A DNA stretch of 64,000 nt from Amaurobius ferox (lineage: Eukaryota > Arthropoda > Arachnida > Araneae > Amaurobiidae): NCBI GenBank assembly GCA_951213105.1, contig OX578150.1, positions 25,424,022 through 25,488,021 of the forward strand, in the 5' to 3' direction. A model generated the notes under the pieces. The model saw only the letters and a list, made by a program, of their open reading frames with translations. It was not told the DNA's origin and searched no databases. A program made the translations under genes and the position numbers. The number at the start of each line of letters is the position of its first letter. Position 1 is the stretch's first letter. Below, piece by piece: positions 22,580 to 33,256 of this stretch.

Positions 22580-24502
22580 CCAATGGAAACAAAATTTTAG
22601 AATAAGTAAAAAAACATATGCCTTTCAGTGTGAAAAATTTTCTATGATGCAAAGAAAGGATACAAATTTTAGAAAATGCATTTCCTTAGAAAAACAAATT
22701 ACAATTTTAGTATATACTCTTATCTTCATTAGCAGAGTATAGAACTGTAGGAAATTTGTTTGATGTTGGTAAATCCTCAGTATGCGAAACCATTCTTGAA
22801 TTTTACAAACAGTTAATTGTTACATGTTTAAAGACTTTATTTGTTTTCCTCAGACAGAAGAGCAGATAAATGAAATTGTGTATGGTTTTAATGATTTGTG
22901 AAATTTTCCACAATGTAAAAATGTCTGGCATGATAGAGTGCATTGGGCTCTTCACTCAAAAATTTTACAAGAAAAACTCCAGTAGACTCTGTATGAGAGA
23001 CGTTGATCAGGTCTAGGCCCCGACCGCACCTTCCTATCTTAGGAAGCGTAGGCCTCGACACATTCTGTTTGGCTCTAACGAGACCAAATGGAAAAAGCGT
23101 CGATACCTAGTCCCTCAAACAGGTGTTTCATAGTTTTTCAACTACCCTCGCGGATCGAAGATAGATGGCGCCATTCCGATTCAAGGACTTGGTGTTTTTT
23201 CGACTCTTCTTTCACGGCCTTATCACGGGCCAATAGTATGGCTAGCATTTGCCACTCGCGTTGCATGTTTACGGTACTCTCGTCCACGTTCATAAGCTTT
23301 ATTTAGTGAATTGTAAATTAATTGTAATGTTACTTAATTGAAATGAAACTGTAATTTAAATGTATAGTACAAATCAGTACTAGTTTCTGCACAAACATCT
23401 TGCTGACTTTTGTGTACCCTGAAAGGGACCTTTTTGGTTCACAACTCGAGCGACGGAATCTTTGATAGTGACAGTAATTGTAAATAGACAAACGTAAATT
23501 ATCTTGTAAATTATTTTGTAAACTATTTTGTAAATTATTTGTAACCTTCAAATTTCCTAGTAGTAATTCTTAACTTTGTTGTAAATTCTTATAATTGTAA
23601 CTTGCACCAATTACTCTGATTGGTTCCAGCCCCTGCCCCGCCTCCTTTCCTTTTCAGTACCTACTTATGGGTTCAGCCTCCCAAGACAGAATTTCCATCA
23701 TCAAACATGCTATGCAAGTCCATCGAAACAGAGCACCCGCTACGGAGATGAGTGCATGCTATGATCATTGCTATCAACATCGCTATAACAAATGGACATT
23801 TCAATATTTTCGATGTGGGTTTACGCGTCCTAGACGCAGGTACCCCGTAACCAAGCGTCTTGGCTTGGCTTATGTAGAAAATTCAGCCACCAAAGGAGAT
23901 TGCAGCATGTTATTTTATTTATAAATTGTTTTATAGTGTTGTAATACTAGCAGTTGTGGATTATGTTTATTGTATTTTGTATATAAATGTTGGATTCACT
24001 GGTAAAAACAATGATGCATTTATATTTCAAAATTTTGAACTTCACATTTATGTATTAAACACCCATAATTTGTACAAATGAGAAAAAGATATACATGGAA
24101 TAAATATACCAGTATGTTTAGTGGGGGATGTAGCATTTCCCCTGCTTCCAATCTTACAAAAACCATATATGGAAACGGCTTCTATGCCCGATATTCATAG
24201 ACACTATAATTAACACCTTTCAAGAGCTAAACTTGTAGTGTGAAATGCTTTTGGCTAATTAAAGGCAAGATTCAGAAAATTGAACATTTTAGAGATCAGT
24301 GTTGACAATTTTGTCACAATTATACAAGTCTCCTGCATTTTAAATAGTATTTGTGAGATTTTCGATGATGCAGTTGATCCTAGCTGGTTGAATACAACAG
24401 AAATGAAAAAATCAGCAAACGCATCTGTTGCTGGAGATAATAATGATGCTACCAAAGAGATTCAGGACAGAATGGCAGCTTATTTGTTCCAAAATCTCAT
24501 AA
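22580..24502 (+). pseudogene. Harbinger remnant split by Jockey tail, unit C
   Basis: Harbinger 5' fragment 22580-22916, Jockey tail 22917-23870, Harbinger 3' part 23871-24502. Same junctions as unit B. One substitution in the Jockey part (ccttatcacgg near 23220) distinguishes it from B and D. Confidence 0.85.
22917..23870 (+). mobile_element. Jockey 3' tail fragment, unit C
   Basis: Same fragment, same junctions and same target deletion as 18393-19346, so it was copied with the unit rather than inserted independently. Confidence 0.88.
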
Positions 24503-24745
24503 ATAATTATTTTTTCATTTCATTTTGTATTATGTATTTTAATTTTGTTATATTTATTTCCTTAAGTATATTTAGTGTATTTAATTTTATGCAAGTTTTC
24601 TTAGTAGGGAGCATTTAAAATAGCCTAAATAATAATTATTCCATGTGATGCAACCGGACAAACAGAGAACATTTTTATTTCTATTTTTCCTTTTTTAATT
24701 TAAAGTTATATTGAAATTCTGTGTATTTTAACTGCTTTTATTTAA

Positions 24746-25458
24746 TAATTGATGCCTTTTCCAAACAACCATTTGATGCTTTGAAGTTCTGTAATCCCAA
24801 ACGATAGGCAACTTCTGTCTTTTCTTGCAATAATACTTCACTTACAGGAATGTTTATTCCCCTCAACACAAAACCAATTATAATACACTGCAGTATCGAT
24901 TTCACATGCCTCAGTTCTTCTAAACTTTACAGTCTTGGAATTTTCATTTCTTCTCCCTTAGCACATTACTTACTTAGTTTTTACTTATTCCAAATTTCTG
25001 TCCTAGATCTCTCAAACTAAGGTTTTCATTTTCTGCTACACGAATCACTTCAACCTTTTTTCTCTTTAAAGTCATGGCTAGGTAATGTAAAACAAGACAC
25101 AAACAAAACTACCCTGCTTTTGCTCACAGCAACAGAACTACCATACTAAAGAGACTATACTACATTTTTTTAAGAACTGGAATTTGAACAATATCAATCT
25201 TATCACATTTCCTTCCTGTTGGTCACTGTCTTGATTGCACCACTGACTTGGGATTAACTTTTCACCTCATTGTTCTCTTATCACAAAGTTGTCCTTCACT
25301 ACTTATCCCTAAACTTGCCCCTGAAGCATCAAAAGGCTACTAACAAAGAATTGGACACTTTCTGCACACAGGTCTCTATTAAGGTCTCTATTCAAAGGGG
25401 CTAAGACCAGAGGAATCATCCGTTAAATAGAGGTGTCCCTTAAGGGAGGTTTGCATGT
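24746..25458 (-). pseudogene. Pogo/Tigger remnant, unit C (antisense)
   Basis: Copy of the unit B remnant at +4,524 bp, with the HTH start at 25075. Confidence 0.7.
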
Positions 25459-25763
25459 AAATCTTTTCTATTTATAGAATTGAGTAATAAATTTTCTACA
25501 ATACATTTAGAGTCACAGGTTTGTTGAAGAAAACAGTATGCATTTCTCCACAGTGTTTATAAATCCTTTGGGGCTTAGGCATAAAATATTTATGATCTAA
25601 TGCGCCCTTGCATAGGTCACCATAGGAACATGCACGTTTGGATAAAAATTAAGAGAAAATTGTTGGAGCATTTTATTGGGCCAAGTCACCAGTGCTTTCT
25701 GTTCAGTCTTCTATTGCAGTGACTTAGATTAAAATCATACCCAAGCTATTTACTCTTTTTGCA

Positions 25764-27069
25764 ATGGAAGAAATTGAGTACTTTGAGTCAAAAACAACCT
25801 ATCTTAGTCTATAAAGAACATGCATATTATTTAAAGGTTACCTATCAAAATAAAAATAAAAGATAGATTTCCAAAAACATATCATGTAAAGGATCATGTA
25901 TTACAGGTAAATATAGCACAATATTGAACGAAAATGATCATTCTTGTGTGCCTAATCTCACAAAAATTGAAGTACAAAAATCCATTGAGGAATGCAAAAA
26001 GAAAATGTCCAGAAGAGTTAAACCCTACTCCAAAATTATACTCTACTACTTTTTCACACATTATTGATGCAGGACTTGGTTTGGTTATAGCAACACCTAA
26101 TTTCTTGTCACTGAAGTCATCCTTATATCGGCTGCAGCACAAGGCACTGAAGTTTGCTTCTATATCCGATTAAAGAGAAAATAATTTCATTCCCAGCCAA
26201 TACACAGATGAGTTTCTCTTGGTGGATGAAGGTTTGTGTAGTCGAATTTTTCTGAGAATGACTGAAAATCGGTAAAGGATAGCAAAATGTGTTTCAGTGA
26301 AGGTACCTACAAAAGTTGCTATCCCAAATTCCAATATTTGTACACGATACATGTTGATTACGGAAATACAGATTTGGAAACAAACGTCATTCCAGAGGCA
26401 CATGCTTTATTTTCTGAAAAAACGGAGAATAATTACAATGCAATGCTAATGCATCTCAAACAAATGTTACCTATGTGGTCTCCAATGTGGATGACAAATT
26501 TTGAGTCTTCTACAATAAAAGCTTTGAGAAATTCTTCCCCAAATTCTACATTGAAAGAATGTAATTTCCATTTCAACCAATGTTTGTGGAGGAAGGTGCA
26601 ATCATTAGGCTTTGTAAGTTTGTACAAAGATAACCCCAAAATAAGACTACATGTGCACATGTGTGCTGCATTAGCTCCAATTCCACCTGGAAGTAGATGA
26701 TGACTGGCTTCGCATAATGGAAATATCACCAGCCATAGAACAAATTCAAAATTTGAACAATTATATGGTTGAACAATGGTTCAAAAATGATATATTTTCA
26801 CATATTTGGAATTGTTTCAAGCAGCACCATAGGACAACGAAAGTAGTTGAAGCCTGACATTCTAAACAAAAAGTTCAGAATCCTCACCCAAATATTTTGG
26901 GACTTATCACTAATTTAAAGGAGTATGCAAATTATTATAATTTAATTTGAAGAAAAACGGAGCTTCATATCTATGAAAATAAAAGAAATCCTAAATAAGT
27001 AAAACTTGATAAGAGAATTGATAGAATAGTTGATATTATTGCTGGGAAAACATCAGTAGAAGGCTGCCT
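25764..27069 (+). pseudogene. MULE transposase remnant, unit C
   Basis: Copy of 21240-22545 with no difference that I noticed. Confidence 0.85.
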
Positions 27070-27103
27070 TTAGATCTTGAGTTATGCTGTGCTATTGTAA
27101 AAA

Positions 27104-29026
27104 CCAATGGAAACAAAATTTTAGAATAAGTAAAAAAACATATGCCTTTCAGTGTGAAAAATTTTCTATGATGCAAAGAAAGGATACAAATTTTAGAAAA
27201 TGCATTTCCTTAGAAAAACAAATTACAATTTTAGTATATACTCTTATCTTCATTAGCAGAGTATAGAACTGTAGGAAATTTGTTTGATGTTGGTAAATCC
27301 TCAGTATGCGAAACCATTCTTGAATTTTACAAACAGTTAATTGTTACATGTTTAAAGACTTTATTTGTTTTCCTCAGACAGAAGAGCAGATAAATGAAAT
27401 TGTGTATGGTTTTAATGATTTGTGAAATTTTCCACAATGTAAAAATGTCTGGCATGATAGAGTGCATTGGGCTCTTCACTCAAAAATTTTACAAGAAAAA
27501 CTCCAGTAGACTCTGTATGAGAGACGTTGATCAGGTCTAGGCCCCGACCGCACCTTCCTATCTTAGGAAGCGTAGGCCTCGACACATTCTGTTTGGCTCT
27601 AACGAGACCAAATGGAAAAAGCGTCGATACCTAGTCCCTCAAACAGGTGTTTCATAGTTTTTCAACTACCCTCGCGGATCGAAGATAGATGGCGCCATTC
27701 CGATTCAAGGACTTGGTGTTTTTTCGACTCTTCTTTCACGGCCTTGTCACGGGCCAATAGTATGGCTAGCATTTGCCACTCGCGTTGCATGTTTACGGTA
27801 CTCTCGTCCACGTTCATAAGCTTTATTTAGTGAATTGTAAATTAATTGTAATGTTACTTAATTGAAATGAAACTGTAATTTAAATGTATAGTACAAATCA
27901 GTACTAGTTTCTGCACAAACATCTTGCTGACTTTTGTGTACCCTGAAAGGGACCTTTTTGGTTCACAACTCGAGCGACGGAATCTTTGATAGTGACAGTA
28001 ATTGTAAATAGACAAACGTAAATTATCTTGTAAATTATTTTGTAAACTATTTTGTAAATTATTTGTAACCTTCAAATTTCCTAGTAGTAATTCTTAACTT
28101 TGTTGTAAATTCTTATAATTGTAACTTGCACCAATTACTCTGATTGGTTCCAGCCCCTGCCCCGCCTCCTTTCCTTTTCAGTACCTACTTATGGGTTCAG
28201 CCTCCCAAGACAGAATTTCCATCATCAAACATGCTATGCAAGTCCATCGAAACAGAGCACCCGCTACGGAGATGAGTGCATGCTATGATCATTGCTATCA
28301 ACATCGCTATAACAAATGGACATTTCAATATTTTCGATGTGGGTTTACGCGTCCTAGACGCAGGTACCCCGTAACCAAGCGTCTTGGCTTGGCTTATGTA
28401 GAAAATTCAGCCACCAAAGGAGATTGCAGCATGTTATTTTATTTATAAATTGTTTTATAGTGTTGTAATACTAGCAGTTGTGGATTATGTTTATTGTATT
28501 TTGTATATAAATGTTGGATTCACTGGTAAAAACAATGATGCATTTATATTTCAAAATTTTGAACTTCACATTTATGTATTAAACACCCATAATTTGTACA
28601 AATGAGAAAAAGATATACATGGAATAAATATACCAGTATGTTTAGTGGGGGATGTAGCATTTCCCCTGCTTCCAATCTTACAAAAACCATATATGGAAAC
28701 GGCTTCTATGCCCGATATTCATAGACACTATAATTAACACCTTTCAAGAGCTAAACTTGTAGTGTGAAATGCTTTTGGCTAATTAAAGGCAAGATTCAGA
28801 AAATTGAACATTTTAGAGATCAGTGTTGACAATTTTGTCACAATTATACAAGTCTCCTGCATTTTAAATAGTATTTGTGAGATTTTCGATGATGCAGTTG
28901 ATCCTAGCTGGTTGAATACAACAGAAATGAAAAAATCAGCAAACGCATCTGTTGCTGGAGATAATAATGATGCTACCAAAGAGATTCAGGACAGAATGGC
29001 AGCTTATTTGTTCCAAAATCTCATAA
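27104..29026 (+). pseudogene. Harbinger remnant split by Jockey tail, unit D
   Basis: Harbinger 5' fragment 27104-27440, Jockey tail 27441-28394, Harbinger 3' part 28395-29026. Same junctions as B and C. Confidence 0.85.
27441..28394 (+). mobile_element. Jockey 3' tail fragment, unit D
   Basis: Third copy of the tail. It carries ccttgtcacgg like unit B. Confidence 0.88.
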
Positions 29027-29269
29027 ATAATTATTTTTTCATTTCATTTTGTATTATGTATTTTAATTTTGTTATATTTATTTCCTTAAGTATATTTAGT
29101 GTATTTAATTTTATGCAAGTTTTCTTAGTAGGGAGCATTTAAAATAGCCTAAATAATAATTATTCCATGTGATGCAACCGGACAAACAGAGAACATTTTT
29201 ATTTCTATTTTTCCTTTTTTAATTTAAAGTTATATTGAAATTCTGTGTATTTTAACTGCTTTTATTTAA

Positions 29270-29982
29270 TAATTGATGCCTTTTCCAAACAACCATTTGA
29301 TGCTTTGAAGTTCTGTAATCCCAAACGATAGGCAACTTCTGTCTTTTCTTGCAATAATACTTCACTTACAGGAATGTTTATTCCCCTCAACACAAAACCA
29401 ATTATAATACACTGCAGTATCGATTTCACATGCCTCAGTTCTTCTAAACTTTACAGTCTTGGAATTTTCATTTCTTCTCCCTTAGCACATTACTTACTTA
29501 GTTTTTACTTATTCCAAATTTCTGTCCTAGATCTCTCAAACTAAGGTTTTCATTTTCTGCTACACGAATCACTTCAACCTTTTTTCTCTTTAAAGTCATG
29601 GCTAGGTAATGTAAAACAAGACACAAACAAAACTACCCTGCTTTTGCTCACAGCAACAGAACTACCATACTAAAGAGACTATACTACATTTTTTTAAGAA
29701 CTGGAATTTGAACAATATCAATCTTATCACATTTCCTTCCTGTTGGTCACTGTCTTGATTGCACCACTGACTTGGGATTAACTTTTCACCTCATTGTTCT
29801 CTTATCACAAAGTTGTCCTTCACTACTTATCCCTAAACTTGCCCCTGAAGCATCAAAAGGCTACTAACAAAGAATTGGACACTTTCTGCACACAGGTCTC
29901 TATTAAGGTCTCTATTCAAAGGGGCTAAGACCAGAGGAATCATCCGTTAAATAGAGGTGTCCCTTAAGGGAGGTTTGCATGT
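29270..29982 (-). pseudogene. Pogo/Tigger remnant, unit D (antisense)
   Basis: Copy of the unit C remnant at +4,524 bp, with the HTH start at 29599. Confidence 0.7.
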
Positions 29983-30287
29983 AAATCTTTTCTATTTATA
30001 GAATTGAGTAATAAATTTTCTACAATACATTTAGAGTCACAGGTTTGTTGAAGAAAACAGTATGCATTTCTCCACAGTGTTTATAAATCCTTTGGGGCTT
30101 AGGCATAAAATATTTATGATCTAATGCGCCCTTGCATAGGTCACCATAGGAACATGCACGTTTGGATAAAAATTAAGAGAAAATTGTTGGAGCATTTTAT
30201 TGGGCCAAGTCACCAGTGCTTTCTGTTCAGTCTTCTATTGCAGTGACTTAGATTAAAATCATACCCAAGCTATTTACTCTTTTTGCA

Positions 30288-31591
30288 ATGGAAGAAATTG
30301 AGTACTTTGAGTCAAAAACAACCTATCTTAGTCTATAAAGAACATGCATATTATTTAAAGGTTACCTATCAAAATAAAAATAAAAGATAGATTTCCAAAA
30401 ACATATCATGTAAAGGATCATGTATTACAGGTGAATATAGCACAATATTGAACGAAAATGATCATTCTTGTGTGCCTAATCTCACAAAAATTGAAGTACA
30501 AAAATCCATTGAGGAATGCAAAAAGAAAATGTCCAGAAGAGTTAAACCCTATTCCAAAATTATACTCTACTACTTTTTCACACATTATTGATGCAGGTTT
30601 TGGTTTGGTTACAGCAACACCTAATTTCTTGTCACTGAAGTCATCCTTATATCGGCTGCAGCACAAGGCACTGAAGTTTGCTTCTATATCCGATTAAAGA
30701 GAAAATAATTTCATTCCCAGCCAATACACAGATGAGTTTCTCTTGGTGGATGAAGGTTTGTGTAGTCGAATTTTTCTGAGAATGACTGAAAATCGGTAAA
30801 GGATAGCAAAATGTGTTTCAGTGAAGGTACCTACAAAAGTTGCTATCCCAAATTCCAATATTTGTACACGATACATGTTGATATCGGAAATACAGATTTG
30901 GAAACAAATGTCATTCCAGAGGCACATGCTTTATTTCCTGGAAAAACAGAATAATTGCAATGCAATGCTAATGCATCTCAAACAAATGTTACCTATGTGG
31001 TCTCCAATGTGGATGACAAATTTTGAGTCTTCTACAATAAAAGCTTTGAGAAATTCTTTCCCAAATTCTACATTGAAAGAATGTAATTTCCATTTCAACC
31101 AATGTTTGTGGAGGAAGGTGCAATCATTAGGCTTTGTAAGTTTGTACAAAGATAACCCCAAAATAAGACTACATGTGCACATGTGTGCTGCATTAGCTCA
31201 CATTCCACCTGAAAGTAGATGATGACTGGCTTCGCATAATGGAAATATCACCAGCCATCAAACAAATTCAAAATTTGAACAATTATATGGTTGAATAATG
31301 GTTCAAAAATGATATATTTTCAGATATGTGGAATTGTTTCAAGCAGCACCATAGGACAATGAAAGTAGTTGAAGCCTGGCATTCTAAACAAAAAGTTCAG
31401 AATCCTCACCCAAATATTTTAGGACTTATCACTAATTTAAAGGAGTATGCAAATTATTATAATTTAATTTGAAGAAAAACGGAACTTCATATCTATGAAA
31501 GTAAAAGAAATCCTAAATAAGTAAAACTGATAAGAGAATTGATAGAATAGTTGATTTTATTGCTGGGAAAACATCAGTAGAAGGCTGCCTT
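30288..31591 (+). pseudogene. MULE transposase remnant, unit D (diverged)
   Basis: Same gene as in A-C, but from about 30431 it carries its own substitutions (for example gcaggttttggtttggttacag near 30594 and a 2-bp loss near 30945 that shifts the frame to ...FLEKQNNCNAM). The recent amplification therefore ends close to 30430 and this distal half is the old flank of the array. Confidence 0.83.
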
Positions 31592-31625
31592 TAGATCTTG
31601 AGTTATGCTGTGCAGTTGTAAAAAC

Positions 31626-32392
31626 CAATGGAAACAAAATTTTAGAATAAGTAAAAAAACATATGCCTTTCTGTATGAAAAATTTTCTATGATGCAAAGA
31701 AAGGATACAAATTTTAGAAAATGCATTTCCTTAGAAAAACAAATTACAATTTCAGTATATACTCTTATCTTCATTAGCAGAGTATAGAACTGTAGGAAAT
31801 TTGTTTGATGTTGGTAAATCCTCAGTATGCGAAACCATTCTTGAATTTTACAAACAGTTAATCGTTACATGTTTAAAGACTTTATATGCTTTCCTCAGAC
31901 AGAAGAGCAGATAAATGAAATTGTGTATGGTTTTAATGATTTGTGAAATTTTCCACAAAGTATCGAAGACATTGATAGTACTTATGTAGAAAATTCAGCC
32001 ACCAAAGGAGATTGCAGCATGTTATTTTATTTATAAATAGTTTTATAGTGTTGTAATACTAGCAGTTGTGGATTATGTTTACCGGATTTTGTATATAAAT
32101 GTTGGATTCACTGGTAAAAACAATGATGCATTTATATTTCAAAATTTTGAACTTCACAATTATGTATTAAACACCCATAATTTGTACAAATGAGAAAAAA
32201 ATATACATGGAATAAATATACCTTCCCCTGCTTCCAATCTTACAAAAACCATATATGGAAACGGCTTCTATGCCCGATATTCATAGACACTATAATTAAC
32301 ACCTTTCAAGAGCTAAACTTGTAGTGTGAAATGCTTTTGGCTAATTAAAGGCAAGATTAAGAAAATTGAACATTTTAGAGATCAGTGTTGAC
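31626..32392 (+). pseudogene. Harbinger remnant without insert, unit E (truncated)
   Basis: It has an uninterrupted catalytic-Asp segment (agtatcgaagacattgatag at 31961-31980) like unit A and shares A's accggattttg variant. About 25 bp is deleted near 32221, which removes the GDVAF segment. The array breaks off at atcagtgttgac (32392), where P-element-like sequence begins. Confidence 0.82.
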
Positions 32393-33256
32393 TAGGAGTT
32401 TCTCCTATCAAGTTGATTACACTTTCTGCATTCGGGAAAATGATTCCTGAATTGCTTGTCGACATAGCATACATTTTAATTTTAATGAGCAAATTTATGC
32501 AGAATTGCTTGAAAAACTTTTTTCTCTGATAAGATGTAAAGGTGGTAACAATGACCACCCAACTCCCAGTGATTTTAATTCTAGGATTAGATTGTTAATG
32601 GCCCAACCTGTAATTAGCATATGGGGGAAAGCTAACTGTGATACTGACAATGACACAATTTTAGTACCTGTTGAGGTGCTTACAGAGTCTACAGATAGAT
32701 AAAACTGCAATTATCCCAGTGAAGATATTTATGAACCCAGTGAACTTTTTATTTAAAGATTCCTTTCCTCAAAATCCCAGTAATGTATCTAATAGTCCAA
32801 CTGGCGAAATGTGTCAATATGAAATAAATGAATTAAGCAGCCAAAGCTCCACCTCATATATGGCAGGATATGTGGCTGAAGTAGCTGTGAGAAAATTTAA
32901 ATCAGATACATGCAAAGGTACATTACTAAGTTAAAAAACATTATCCCGGTCAACATTTTTTTAAATTTTAAAGAATATGATACAGTGAAAGATAGCCTAC
33001 GTGCCCGATCCAATTCATGGTTGTTAACCGCATGTGAATTTGGAAAGAAGTTTCACAATGCATTTGCAAGAACTTTTAAGATATTTAGAGCTTTCTCACA
33101 CTCTGTTCGCACCGGCCGTCCAAATAGTTGCTCTTAGTCCTTTGGACGAGTCGGACGGTCTGGGTCTTCAACAATGCATTTGTAAATAATGCTAATGTTA
33201 TTGGTGTACATAGAACAATTGTCAATAATTTGTATGATGTTAATCATGATTGGTAA
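32393..33256 (+). pseudogene. P-element/THAP9-like transposase, C-terminal part
   Basis: Frame 32460-32702 reads LLEKLFSLIRCKGGNNDHPT and DFNSRIRLLM, matching the ENFFS-IR-GG-N-P block of THAP9/P-element transposases. After a frameshift near 32690 come SSTSYMAGYVAEVAVRKFK and SDTCKG (the YxAGYV...C..C block). A further frameshift near 32930 leads to SNSWLLTACEFGKKFHNAF. A 104-bp insert interrupts it at 33067-33170; the frame after it stays open to a stop at 33254-33256. Family assignment is from motif pattern. The N-terminal THAP finger and catalytic core are absent, lost at the junction with the tandem array. Confidence 0.68.
33067..33170 (+). mobile_element. 104-bp chimeric insert (I-clade fragment + SINE tail) with 12-bp TSD
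   Basis: It is flanked by acaatgcatttg at 33055-33066 and 33171-33182. Its first 35 bp match antisense I-clade RT sequence of E2 (agaacttttaagatatt-agagctttctcaca; E2 about 7792-7824). The rest resembles the 3' part of the E2 SINE (ccgtccaaa...gtcggacggtctgggt-ttcaacaa). It contains an 8-bp inverted repeat, cgtccaaa/tttggacg. The duplication shows it moved as one piece. Confidence 0.75.

Larger units (their letters stand above)
14487..32392. repeat. Tandem composite macrosatellite, five units, period 4,524 bp
   Basis: Units start at ccaatggaaacaaaatttta: A 14487-18055 (3,569 bp), B 18056-22579, C 22580-27103 (4,524 bp each), D 27104-31625 (4,522 bp), E 31626-32392 (partial). B, C and D carry a 954-bp Jockey tail; A and E do not. 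From about 16420 to about 30430 the copies are almost base-identical (one difference seen: ccttgtcacgg at about 18700 against ccttatcacgg at about 23220). A's left part and D's right part plus E carry shared older variants (for example accggattttg at 14938 and 32085 where B-D have attgtattttg). This fits an old two-unit array in which the central unit was recently amplified by unequal exchange. Confidence 0.95.

Noticed and set aside
14487..32392. CRISPR array or multi-copy gene family from the regularly repeated ORFs
   Set aside because: The period is 4.5 kb with no short repeats and spacers, and the repeated ORFs are broken transposase pieces and their antisense shadows.
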